This document shows, in pieces, positions 33,835-42,139 of a DNA stretch of 45,107 nt. Under the pieces are notes generated by a model, which saw only the letters and a list, made by a program, of their open reading frames with translations, had not been told where the DNA came from and did not search any database. The stretch lies in NCBI GenBank assembly GCA_964343195.1, contig CAYFIR010000041.1:1-45107 (forward strand). The letters are read 5' to 3'. Both the position numbers and the translations under genes were made by a program. Positions within the stretch are counted from its first letter, which is position 1; every line of letters begins with the position of its first letter. Source of the DNA: CAYVAP01 sp964343195. Its GTDB lineage: Bacteria; Bacteroidota; Bacteroidia; J057.

Positions 33835-34326
33835 CTACCATCTCAACCTAAACATCTGAGAAAGGGGAGTGAAGCCCTGTTGCTCGTAAAACTCCCGCGC
33901 AGAATGATTGGCTTCATAGACCTGGAGCTGTACTTCAAAAATGTCGCGCTCTTCAGCCCAGTTCTTGGCGGCTTCCATGAGGGCCTTGCCAATGCCGTTT
34001 CCTCGCTGTTGGGCTTCAACAATCAGGCTGTCCACCTGCACCCATGGGGCAGATTTCAACGTAGGAAGGTTAGGGGGGCGGCGAACCTTGACCATTATCA
34101 GGCCTACCAGTCCGGCCTGATCAATTGCCAGTAAAATATCTCCATCCTTGTGCTCTGTATATTCGCGGAGCAAACTTTCCGGGCGTGGCTGTCGGTTATT
34201 GGACGGCTGAAAATACTCAGGGTACCAGTCGATGTGAAGCCAGTCCAACTCTTCCAACAGGTAGCTCACCGCCGCAAAATCCTCCGGGCCCGCCGCACGG
34301 ATCATAAGAGTAGAAGAAGCATTCAT
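33835..34326 (-). CDS. GNAT-family N-acetyltransferase
   Basis: 163 residues from the ATG at 34326; a GTG three codons earlier is less likely. The acetyl-CoA binding motif A is clear (QQRGNGIGKALM, 106-117), preceded by VDSLIVE and followed by the motif B region with NHSAREFYEQQGF. It acetylates a small-molecule or protein amine; the substrate is unknown. It sits 104 bp upstream of the DUF4350 gene on the same strand and may share a transcript. Confidence 0.9.
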   Translation of the reverse strand: MNASSTLMIRAAGPEDFAAVSYLLEELDWLHIDWYPEYFQPSNNRQPRPESLLREYTEHKDGDILLAIDQAGLVGLIMVKVRRPPNLPTLKSAPWVQVDSLIVEAQQRGNGIGKALMEAAKNWAEERDIFEVQLQVYEANHSAREFYEQQGFTPLSQMFRLRW

Positions 34327-34446
34327 AGGCGACACATTTGGTTAGAAAAGTAATTTACCATGCAGGGAGAATTGATACAAGAGAAAGAAAGTGGCTGTAA
34401 GACCACGTTTTTTGTTAGTTTGAGCATCCGAACAATCTGAGGCTTT

Positions 34447-35181
34447 ATGCGGAAAATTTTCATCTGGATCCTGTTAGGTGTACTGGTCGTCGGGGTAGGA
34501 GTCGGGGCATGGTTGTATAACTCCCTGCCTGAAATGCCCGAATGGCCTGAGATAAATCCTGAGAATGCTGTTTCGGTTCATACCATTGTGATTGAGGAGG
34601 TGAAGGGGCTGGGCAAAATGGAGCTCGCACAATACACCTTTTCCGATGTAGTCAATCACTCAATACAGGTGGACTACTTTCCTGATCCCAAAGTCATGTT
34701 GCAGGTGTATGGGGAGACGGTGGCCTGCGTAGACTTTACCAAAATTGACAGCTCTGATATCCACATCAGTGGAGATACCCTGATACTGGACCTGCCTTCC
34801 CCGGAAATTTGCTATAGCCGCATTGACCACGAGCGTTCAGAAATTGTGGAAACCTGGTACACCAGTCTCTATGCCGAGGGGCAGAAAGTAATCAGTCAGG
34901 CTTTTACCATTTCCGAAAGAAAAATGCAGGAAGCCGCGCTTCAAAGCGATATCCTGGGGCGAGCAGAGCTGGAAGCCCAGGAAACACTGGTGCCGCTGCT
35001 GAGAAACCTGACTCAAAAGCAGGTTTTCCTCCATTTTCCCAACAACCGCGAGGCTTCCCTCGGACTACTTGCCCGTCCGGTAGACACCCTTAATGACCTG
35101 ACAATCCTGGCAACTCCTCGTCAGGATACCCTAAAAACTCCGGCTTCTGTCCCTAATCGCCCGGAAGTGATCCGTGACTAG
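34447..35181 (+). CDS. DUF4230 domain protein, membrane-anchored
   Basis: 244 residues. One N-terminal membrane helix (about 4-23) is followed by the DUF4230 body (LGKMELAQYTFSDVV at about 55-69, VDFTKIDSSDIHISGDTLILDLPSPEI as the central strands) and a helical stretch. The C-terminal tail (about 210-244) is Pro/Thr-rich and probably disordered. The family has no established function. Transcribed alone, 140 bp before the PpiD-like gene. Confidence 0.82.
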   Translation: MRKIFIWILLGVLVVGVGVGAWLYNSLPEMPEWPEINPENAVSVHTIVIEEVKGLGKMELAQYTFSDVVNHSIQVDYFPDPKVMLQVYGETVACVDFTKIDSSDIHISGDTLILDLPSPEICYSRIDHERSEIVETWYTSLYAEGQKVISQAFTISERKMQEAALQSDILGRAELEAQETLVPLLRNLTQKQVFLHFPNNREASLGLLARPVDTLNDLTILATPRQDTLKTPASVPNRPEVIRD

Positions 35182-35191
35182 CATTTCACAT

Positions 35192-35222
35192 TTTGACTTT
35201 CGACTTAAATGCCCGTATTTTG
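35192..35222 (+). promoter_or_regulatory. Candidate Bacteroidota promoter for the PpiD-like gene
   Basis: TTTG at 35192-35195, 20 bases, then TATTTTG at 35216-35222, close to the TTTG ... TAnnTTTG consensus but one T short. The implied leader is about 90 bases. Pattern only. Confidence 0.35.
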
Positions 35223-35321
35223 CATGGCCTTAAAAGGGACCTGCATCTAATCGCATGGTAAACATCCAATTAGGGACCTTGTATCTGGAAAACCATTACT
35301 GCCCACTACTAGAAGAAAAAT

Positions 35322-37412
35322 ATGTCGGCACTGAGTAGAATTCGACAGAATATCGGCCTGATCGCCATTGTGATTTTCATCGCGTTGGCCGCATTTATTC
35401 TCACTGACTTTATCCGTGGCATTACGACCATCGTAACAGGAGTCCCTGAAGCGGGGAATGTCGCCGGAGTTGAAATCACCAACCAGGAATATCAGGAGCA
35501 GGTGAGCCTCTATTCACAGAATAGCGGCGCCATGGACGACCTGCAGTCCTGCCAGCTTCGCACCCAGGTTTGGAACAACCTGGTCCGTGAAAAGGCCTAC
35601 CAGATGCAACTGGAAGGCATCGGGCTTGAGGTAACTGGTGAAGAGCTGTACCAGATGTTTGCCGGAGAAGAGATTTCTCCCATTGTCCGCAGCTTTATGG
35701 GCATTCCTCCTCAGCAGCAGGTTACCCCGACTCAGATGAAGCGTGTGCTGGAAAATCTTCAGCAGACTCAGCCTGATCAACTGACCCAACTGGAGGAACT
35801 GGTAGCCCAGGAGCGTGGCATCCAGCGCTTCAACAACATGCTCGCTGCCAGCTATATAGGCTCTGATGCAGCGGCACGTCGCCAGCAAAAGGAAGCCAAC
35901 ACCACCGTGGACCTGAATGTATTTGGCGTTAACTACGGCAGTGTTTCTGACTCTGCGGTGAATGTTTCAGACGCTGATCTACGTGAGTACCTGCGGGAGC
36001 ACGAAGAGGAGTTCCAGCAGGACGAGCAAACGGTTATCCGTTTTGTACGGTTCCAGCTCATTCCTACTCGCTCAGATTCGATGAAGGTGTATAACAGCAT
36101 GCTCGGCCGCCGGGAAAATTTTGCTGCTACCTCAAATGATACCAGCTTTACCCGTGGGCGTACACGAACTCCATTTACTGGCGCACGGACGCTACCCGCC
36201 GCTTTGCCCCCATCCATTCGCGACAGCGTAATCAGTGGAGAGGCTGGTCAGGTGTTCGGCCCTGTACAGGAAGGCGGATACTACCGACTGTACAAACTCG
36301 TAGGTACAGCGGATACTTCTGCTTCATCTGCCAAAATCAACCACATCCTCATTACCTATGACGGTGACAGTGCTGCCGCAATGTCTGAAGCTCGTACTGC
36401 TTTAGGAGCTGCTCGTGGCGATTTCGCAGCTGCCGCCGCAGAATATTCTGACGACCCTGCTACCCGTAACAACGGTGGCGAACTGGGTTGGTACCGCCGC
36501 GGCCAGTTTGGGGCGGACTTTGACGAGGCAATCGATGGTGCAAGTGCCGGGTCTGTAATAGGACCTATCGAAGGACGTGGTGGATACCATATCGTTCAGG
36601 TTGTAGAAAAAGTCGATCAGGCCTACTCTGTGGCCAATATTGAAGAGGAAGTCATCTTCACCAAAACCACACGAGATAGCGTTTACGGTGTTGCCAATAA
36701 CTTCGCCGCTAACCTGGTTAGTTCCGAAGACATCAATGCGACTGCTGCTGAACTGGGCTTCCCCGCTCTGCAGTCCAATCCGTTATCCAAAACCGAGTGT
36801 AACGTGGGAGGTGGCCTTCAGGGCGGACGTGAACTGGTTGTGTGGGCTGTATCTTCTGACGTAGGAGATGTTTCCCGCCGGATCTTTACCATCGGTGACA
36901 ACTACGTAGTAGCTCAGGTCATCAGCCGTACCGAAGAAGGGGTGCAGGATCTGGAGCAGGTTCGCGAAATGATTCGTCCCCGTGTAGTGAATGCCAAGAA
37001 GGCCGAGTATCTGCGCGAGCAGCTTTCTGGTCTGATGGGCCAGGACCTCAACGCCATGCAACAGGCCTACGGCAACAATTCTTTTGTTCGGGCTGCAACT
37101 GGCGTCACCTTCTCTTCTTCCAGCATTCCAAATGTAGGGGCAGAGCCCAAACTGCTCGGTCGTGCCATGACCCTGGAGCCAGGAGAAACCAGTGGCATCA
37201 TCGAAGGAGTTAGCGGGGTGTATGTCATCCAGGCAACTGCGGTCAATCCTGCACCAGAAGTTGATGCCGCAGGACTGTCTGTACAGCGTAGCCAACTCTC
37301 TCAGCAGGGACGGTTCTCATGGCAAAACAGCCTCGGCCAGGCCCTAATCGAAATGAACGATGTGGACGATAATCGCATCGAAGCCGAGCGTCGCCGCTAT
37401 GAAGTAAACTAA
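35322..37412 (+). CDS. PpiD/SurA-like peptidylprolyl isomerase (periplasmic chaperone)
   Basis: 696 residues. A single N-terminal membrane anchor (about 11-37, IGLIAIVIFIALAAF) and a SurA/PpiD N-terminal chaperone domain (about 45-240, NVAGVEITNQEYQEQVS) precede a parvulin rotamase domain (about 335-435; AKINHILITYDGD, the GGELGWYRRGQ loop, GPIEGRGGYHIVQV). A second, degenerate parvulin-like unit lies near 590-660. It helps fold exported proteins at the inner-membrane surface; in this phylum it serves the outer-membrane and T9SS traffic (inference). Usual length, followed by a strong terminator. Confidence 0.92.
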   Translation: MSALSRIRQNIGLIAIVIFIALAAFILTDFIRGITTIVTGVPEAGNVAGVEITNQEYQEQVSLYSQNSGAMDDLQSCQLRTQVWNNLVREKAYQMQLEGIGLEVTGEELYQMFAGEEISPIVRSFMGIPPQQQVTPTQMKRVLENLQQTQPDQLTQLEELVAQERGIQRFNNMLAASYIGSDAAARRQQKEANTTVDLNVFGVNYGSVSDSAVNVSDADLREYLREHEEEFQQDEQTVIRFVRFQLIPTRSDSMKVYNSMLGRRENFAATSNDTSFTRGRTRTPFTGARTLPAALPPSIRDSVISGEAGQVFGPVQEGGYYRLYKLVGTADTSASSAKINHILITYDGDSAAAMSEARTALGAARGDFAAAAAEYSDDPATRNNGGELGWYRRGQFGADFDEAIDGASAGSVIGPIEGRGGYHIVQVVEKVDQAYSVANIEEEVIFTKTTRDSVYGVANNFAANLVSSEDINATAAELGFPALQSNPLSKTECNVGGGLQGGRELVVWAVSSDVGDVSRRIFTIGDNYVVAQVISRTEEGVQDLEQVREMIRPRVVNAKKAEYLREQLSGLMGQDLNAMQQAYGNNSFVRAATGVTFSSSSIPNVGAEPKLLGRAMTLEPGETSGIIEGVSGVYVIQATAVNPAPEVDAAGLSVQRSQLSQQGRFSWQNSLGQALIEMNDVDDNRIEAERRRYEVN

Positions 37413-37447
37413 TCATGGGTCATGTTACAGTGATCATGGATCAATAA

Positions 37448-37484
37448 AAACGAAGCCGCCTGATTCAATCGGGCGGCTTCGTTT
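37448..37484 (+). terminator. Strong terminator of the PpiD-like gene
   Basis: A 13-bp perfect outer stem (aaacgaagccgcc / ggcggcttcgttt) continues through a T-G pair and gat/atc to a 3-base loop, about 17 bp in all. A T-rich tract follows. The A-run on the other side could let it work in both directions between convergent genes. Confidence 0.9.
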
Positions 37485-37558
37485 ATTTACGGGCATCCTC
37501 ATCATTGTTCAATTGTCAATGTCACTGACCCCGGCACAGAATACTGCTCACCATGCTA

Positions 37559-37669
37559 CTAGTGGAAAGAATTCGAAATTCGTCATCAGTAATTCGTAAT
37601 TGAAAGTGTTGCTGGTGAACATTTTATACGAATTACGAATGAGTAATTACTTAATTCCGAAGGCGCTAG
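37559..37669 (-). repeat. MITE-like element, copy C (CTAG-bounded family)
   Basis: 111 bp between the convergent PpiD-like and DUF4294 genes. On the minus strand it reads CTAGCGCCTTCGGAATTAAG ... ATTCTTTCCACTAG. It is the best match to copy B and is rich in the self-complementary phrase aattcgtaatt. Confidence 0.75.
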
Positions 37670-37723
37670 ACAAAAGCGAAACCAACGGTTTCCTTCGAGA
37701 CCATCCGACAAACTCGCATCTAG

Positions 37724-37768
37724 GCTTTGTGGCCTTTGCGATCTCCTTTGTGCACTTCGTGGTAAAAT
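37724..37768 (+). repeat. Extragenic repeat of the 'cctttgcg...ttcgtggtaaaa' type
   Basis: ctttgtggcctttgcg and cactTcgtggtaaaa in succession. This phrase type recurs between genes of many unrelated bacteria. Only one copy occurs in this window; its role is unknown. Confidence 0.4.
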
Positions 37769-37806
37769 TGTTGGTTCTTAAACCGGAATGTCCAGGAGTA
37801 TACTGC

Positions 37807-38463
37807 TCACTGTAATTGATAATTGTATTGACCGTAGGCGATGTTGTAGCCACCAGCTTCCAGGTCCCGGACAATATATTCGATCATGGAGTCTTCTTCC
37901 TCAGCTGAGGGATCAAACTCTGTACGGAGGTTAATGCCAAAAATCAGGCTAATGGATTGCCAGAAAAGGGCTGAGGCTCCGTTTTTATTGTCCTGGATGA
38001 GCTCAAATGTGGACAGATCGGTTTGGCGGTGAATGAGGCGTACGAGGACTTTCCCCTGAGAACGGGTCATACTTCTGACATCATCTTCGTAATCCCCAAA
38101 GAGGCTTTTTTCACGTTGCTTCACATATTCCCTTCTGGCTCTGTCATTGGGCAGGTTGGCCATCTCGGCATCTACCTCATCGAGTATTGCCGCAATCTTG
38201 ACCGCATAGGGATACACCTTGTGGACATTGAAACGGAGTCGGGAATAGTAGCGGAGTGCCCTTCGACCACGTCGGAGCTCACGAGCCGTGGGAGGTGGGG
38301 CCGTCTGGTGTACAGAATCCAGCTCTCCCACCATGAATGTCTGCCCATCTACGGTATACACCCTGAACTTCGGCTCATAATCATATGGTCCTCTTTCCTG
38401 CGCCATAGAGGAGGTGCCAAGTAGGAGAGGGAAGGAGATGAAGAGCAAAAGTTGACGGATCAT
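37807..38463 (-). CDS. DUF4294 domain protein, secreted
   Basis: 218 residues with a signal peptide (1-22, SSMAQ). The DUF4294 body follows: RRALRYYSRLRFNVHKVYPY (about 67-86), KQREKSLFGDYEDDVRSM, QGKVLVRLIHRQTDLS, ALFWQSISLIFGINLRTEFDP. The family is close to universal in Bacteroidota, which supports the assignment of the organism, but its function is unknown. Divergent from asnS with a 293-bp gap. Confidence 0.88.
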   Translation of the reverse strand: MIRQLLLFISFPLLLGTSSMAQERGPYDYEPKFRVYTVDGQTFMVGELDSVHQTAPPPTARELRRGRRALRYYSRLRFNVHKVYPYAVKIAAILDEVDAEMANLPNDRARREYVKQREKSLFGDYEDDVRSMTRSQGKVLVRLIHRQTDLSTFELIQDNKNGASALFWQSISLIFGINLRTEFDPSAEEEDSMIEYIVRDLEAGGYNIAYGQYNYQLQ

Positions 38464-38756
38464 GCAGCAATTCTGGTATGGTGCTTCCGGTTGGGGACAA
38501 GGTCTAATATAGGGCTTATCCTAAGGCTTTACGAGCAAAGATCGACCCAGGTTGAACATGATATACTAAAATCTGAGTCGGACATAGGACAAAAATATTC
38601 CACCCAAACCCTCCAATGTCCAATAGACATCGTCCTTCCTTTGCATCTTCCACCGAATTGGGGTTGCCTCTATGCATTTTGTATAGCAACTTTGGGCCTG
38701 CCTTTCAGAGGCTTACTTTTAATCTTATTTCAACCACTAAACCTACCTGCTAACTC

Positions 38757-40187
38757 ATGGCACGTACCGAGATCAAGCAGCTATTGACCACAGAGCCGAC
38801 CGAGCAGACGGTCGTAGTAATGGGATGGGTGCGCACTTTTCGCGCCAACCGATTTATCGCCCTCAACGACGGCTCTACCATCAATAATTTGCAGGTAGTG
38901 GTGGACTTCGAAAACTATCCCGAAGACCTCCTGCGCCGCATCACCACCAGCGCCGCACTGAAGGTGACCGGAAAACTGGTCGCCTCACAGGGCAAAGGCC
39001 AGTCCGTGGAGGTCATCGCCGAGGAAATTGAAGTGCTGGGCGATGCTGATCCGGGCGTGTATCCCATTCAGCCCAAAAAGCACTCGCTGGAGTTCCTCCG
39101 GGAAAAGGCCCACCTGCGCATGCGCACCAATACCTTCGCAGCGGTGTTTCGCATCCGTCATGGCCTGGCCTATGCCATCCACAAGTATTTCCACGACAAC
39201 GGATTTTACTACATGCACACCCCCATCATAACGGCCAGTGATGCCGAGGGGGCTGGTGAGATGTTTCGCGTGACGACCCTGCCAGTGGGTGAGCCACCTC
39301 GTACCGATGAGGGCGAGATCGACTGGAAAGAAGACTTTTTTGGGCGCGAATCCAACCTGACCGTTTCCGGTCAGCTGGAAGCGGAAGTAGGAGCCATGTC
39401 GCTCGGCAAGGTGTACACCTTCGGCCCGACTTTCCGGGCAGAGAACTCCAACACGACCCGCCACCTGGCGGAGTTCTGGATGATTGAGCCGGAAGTTGCC
39501 TTCAACGACATCGTGGACAACATGGACCTCGCAGAGGATTTTATCAGGTATGTGGTTCAGTTTGCGATGGACAACTATCCCGATGACCTGGCCTTCCTCG
39601 ACCAGCGCATTCAGCAAGATGAAAAGAACATGAAGGCCGAGGAGCGTCGTCCGATGGGACTGATGGATACGCTGAAGTTCGTGACAGAAAACGAGTTCAA
39701 GCGCATCACCTACACCGAGGCCATCGACATTCTGCGCAACTCCAAGCCATACAAGAAAAAGAAGTTCCAGTACCCCGTCGAGTGGGGCAAGGACCTGCAA
39801 TCGGAGCACGAGCGCTACCTGGTGGAGAAGAAATTCAACCAGCCAGTCATCGTCATCGACTATCCCAAGGACATCAAGGCTTTCTACATGAAGCTCAACG
39901 ACGACGACAAGACCGTCGCCGCGATGGACATCCTCTTCCCCGGCATCGGCGAGGTCGTAGGCGGCTCACAGCGTGAAGAGCGCATGGACGTCCTCAAGGC
40001 CCGTATGGCCGAAATGGATGTGCCAGAGGAGGAGCTATGGTGGTACCTGGAGCTGCGCGAATTTGGGACCGCACCACACGCTGGCTTCGGACTGGGCTTC
40101 GAGCGCCTCATCCAGTTCGTAACAGGCATGACCAATATCCGGGACGTGATTCCGTTCCCACGCTTCCCCAAATATGCTGAGTTCTAG
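38757..40187 (+). CDS. asnS: Asparaginyl-tRNA synthetase
   Basis: 476 residues, near the family norm of about 466. An N-terminal OB-fold anticodon-binding domain (about 18-105; VMGWVRTFRANRFIALNDGS) precedes the class II catalytic core with motif 2 starting at F226 (FRAENSNTTRHLAEFWM) and motif 3 at 443 (GFGLGFERLIQF). The insertion typical of bacterial AsnRS is present around 285-350. It charges tRNA-Asn in the cytosol. Its TAG stop (40185-40187) lies inside the terminal CTAG of MITE-like copy D, so the 3' end of the gene coincides with the element's edge. Confidence 0.97.
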   Translation: MARTEIKQLLTTEPTEQTVVVMGWVRTFRANRFIALNDGSTINNLQVVVDFENYPEDLLRRITTSAALKVTGKLVASQGKGQSVEVIAEEIEVLGDADPGVYPIQPKKHSLEFLREKAHLRMRTNTFAAVFRIRHGLAYAIHKYFHDNGFYYMHTPIITASDAEGAGEMFRVTTLPVGEPPRTDEGEIDWKEDFFGRESNLTVSGQLEAEVGAMSLGKVYTFGPTFRAENSNTTRHLAEFWMIEPEVAFNDIVDNMDLAEDFIRYVVQFAMDNYPDDLAFLDQRIQQDEKNMKAEERRPMGLMDTLKFVTENEFKRITYTEAIDILRNSKPYKKKKFQYPVEWGKDLQSEHERYLVEKKFNQPVIVIDYPKDIKAFYMKLNDDDKTVAAMDILFPGIGEVVGGSQREERMDVLKARMAEMDVPEEELWWYLELREFGTAPHAGFGLGFERLIQFVTGMTNIRDVIPFPRFPKYAEF

Positions 40188-40286
40188 CGGGATAAGTTCG
40201 GAGTCGCCAGTTTGTAGTTTAAAGTGCTGCTGATCAATGATTTGTCCAGTTTAAATTGGTTCATTACTTTACTCCGACAGCGCTAG
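40184..40286 (-). repeat. MITE-like element, copy D (CTAG-bounded family)
   Basis: 103 bp. On the minus strand it reads CTAGCGCTGTCGGAGTAAAG ... ending ATCCCGCTAG. It aligns with copy C throughout (gtctagcgc..tcgga.taaagtaat, cagcagcacttt). Its left CTAG overlaps the asnS stop codon. Confidence 0.7.
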
Positions 40287-40325
40287 ACATTTTTCATTGA
40301 ACAGTGCTCACTATTCCGGAATCTA

Positions 40326-40431
40326 GTGCTGCTTCAGCGGTGCCGCTCGTGAGCATCTCCGAAGCGAAACGTCAAGTCTAAGCGTCTCTGACGCCAGGAA
40401 CACTTGAAAACGGAATGGTCAGGAACAATGG
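40326..40431 (+). repeat. Repeat family R2, copy b
   Basis: Matches 8713-8836 without the 22-bp extra piece: opening hairpin (40326-40343), ccgctcgtgagcatctccga, the inner hairpin gcgtc-tct-gacgc and acttgaaaacggaatggtca. It lies between copy D and the shared terminator. A bare end of the same family (ccggaatggtcaggg) can be seen near 42074. Confidence 0.75.
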
Positions 40432-40448
40432 CCTACCCCGCCAACAAA

Positions 40449-40481
40449 AGCACCCCGCATCAGCAGTTGATGCGGGGTGCT
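40449..40481. terminator. Bidirectional terminator between asnS and the amylase gene
   Basis: A perfect 14-bp stem (agcaccccgcatca / tgatgcggggtgct) with a 5-base loop. TTTTTCTTT follows on the plus strand, and an A-run on the left gives a shorter T-tract for minus-strand transcripts. Well placed for both convergent genes. Confidence 0.93.
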
Positions 40482-40515
40482 TTTTCTTTACAGATCAATG
40501 TTCCCTGTTCCCCGA

Positions 40516-41937
40516 TCAATGTCTCTCATACACCCGGTAGCCCCATGGCTCCAGGCTTACGTTGAGCATTTCTTTGGCGGCTAGTGGCTCTGAAGGGGTA
40601 AAGACATTTCTGTACTCTCCCGAAACGGTAGAACTGATCATATCCACTTCCTGGGGCTCGCCAGAAAGGTTGACCACTACCACGACCTGATCGTAGCCTT
40701 TCTCGCGAGAGTAAGCCATGACGTTGTCATTTTTAGGATCGAGGCGCTCGACAGGAGCTCCCATTTCGCCATTCCAGAGGGCTTCATTTTCGTGCTTGAG
40801 CGTCAGTAGGGTAGTGAAAAAGTCCTCTTTTTCATAGTCTCCCCAGTCAATGAGGTCTTTCTCAAAAAACTCCAGGCGCTTGTTCATACCTGCCTCCTGA
40901 CCGCTGTAGATCAGGGGCATCCCGTCAAATGTGAACGCAATCACCGTCATGGCATCTCCTGCGGGGCCCATGCGCTCTTCGATGGTGCCGTTCCAGCTAT
41001 TTTCGTCATGATTGGTGGTGAAGTGCATGTGGTAGCCATGCTGGACATCCTGCTTGTCTGCTTCGTACCAGGCGAAAAGAGAATCCGCATTGGCCTCGCC
41101 CTGGGCGACGTGGTTGAGCAGATGGTGGAAGGTCCAGCCATAGTCCATCGCAAATAGCTCCTTGTTCAGCAGTTCGTCGATCTCAGCTTCTGCCAGCATG
41201 AAGACATCGGAATCCGCTTCCCGCAATTGAGCTACACAGTCTTCCCAAAAATCCACTGGCACCCCGTGCGCAACGTCCATGCGGAAGCCATCGACACCCG
41301 CCTCACTGATCCAGTAGTGCATGTCGTCGATCATATTCTGGCGCATCTCCCCATTGTCATAATTGAGGTCCGCGACGTCGGTCCAGCCCCATGATTCCCC
41401 AGTTTCGGGGTTGATGGGGTCTACAATGTTGCCATTGGCATCCTGGGTGTAGTATTCCGGATGAGAGGTGATCCATTCATGGTCCCAGCCAGTGTGGTTG
41501 GGCACCCAGTCCAGGATGACCTTCATGCCCAGTTCATGAGCTTTGTCGATAACCGCCTGGAACTCTTCCTCCGTACCAAATTCAGGATTCACCTGGCGGA
41601 AGCTGGATACGGCGTAGTAGCTCCCTAGAGATCCTTTGCGGTTGGCCTCACTGATGGGAAAAATTGGCATGAACCAGAGGATGTCAACGCCCATTGCGTC
41701 GAGGCGCTCCAGGTTGGTGCCAAAAGCTTTGAAGGTACCTTCTTCACTATACTGGCGAATGTTGACCTCATAGATGTTGGCATTTTGAGCCCAAATGGGA
41801 GATGCCCCATAGGTGTCAGTCGACTGGTTTTCAGCAGCCTGTGATTCCTGCTCCTGGGTTGGTTGTGTCTGATTTTGGCACCCCACCCAGAACAGAGAGG
41901 CCAATAACAGGGGAGTAGCAATGTGCAGTAGTCTCAT
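40516..41937 (-). CDS. GH13 alpha-amylase-family lipoprotein
   Basis: 473 residues. A lipoprotein signal (FWVGC, lipidated C20) and a Gln/Thr/Ser linker (21-45) precede a GH13 (beta/alpha)8 barrel. Family regions: I DWVPNH (143-148), II GFRMDVAHG with nucleophile D221, III MLAEAE with acid/base E250 (E252 possible), IV TTNHDEN with D311. A C-terminal beta domain (about 395-473) ends the chain. It hydrolyses or rearranges alpha-1,4-glucans or maltooligosaccharides at the cell envelope. No SusC/SusD pair is adjacent, unlike classic starch loci. Divergent from the sensor-kinase gene; a regulatory link is possible but unproven. Confidence 0.93.
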   Translation of the reverse strand: MRLLHIATPLLLASLFWVGCQNQTQPTQEQESQAAENQSTDTYGASPIWAQNANIYEVNIRQYSEEGTFKAFGTNLERLDAMGVDILWFMPIFPISEANRKGSLGSYYAVSSFRQVNPEFGTEEEFQAVIDKAHELGMKVILDWVPNHTGWDHEWITSHPEYYTQDANGNIVDPINPETGESWGWTDVADLNYDNGEMRQNMIDDMHYWISEAGVDGFRMDVAHGVPVDFWEDCVAQLREADSDVFMLAEAEIDELLNKELFAMDYGWTFHHLLNHVAQGEANADSLFAWYEADKQDVQHGYHMHFTTNHDENSWNGTIEERMGPAGDAMTVIAFTFDGMPLIYSGQEAGMNKRLEFFEKDLIDWGDYEKEDFFTTLLTLKHENEALWNGEMGAPVERLDPKNDNVMAYSREKGYDQVVVVVNLSGEPQEVDMISSTVSGEYRNVFTPSEPLAAKEMLNVSLEPWGYRVYERH

Positions 41938-42139
41938 TTTATCAGAAATTTTGATGTGAGATTCTTTGGGAGAAAGTTACAGAAAGTTGGGGCTGGGAAA
42001 AGATTGGAGAAGTGCCATTTCATGATTGCCGACGGATTTGCTCATAGATGGGAACCACTTTCTCAGGTCGGAACCGGAATGGTCAGGGCAATAAAGTGCG
42101 TTGTAATTTCGCGGCTCCGCTGCTAAGTTTAGACGAGAT

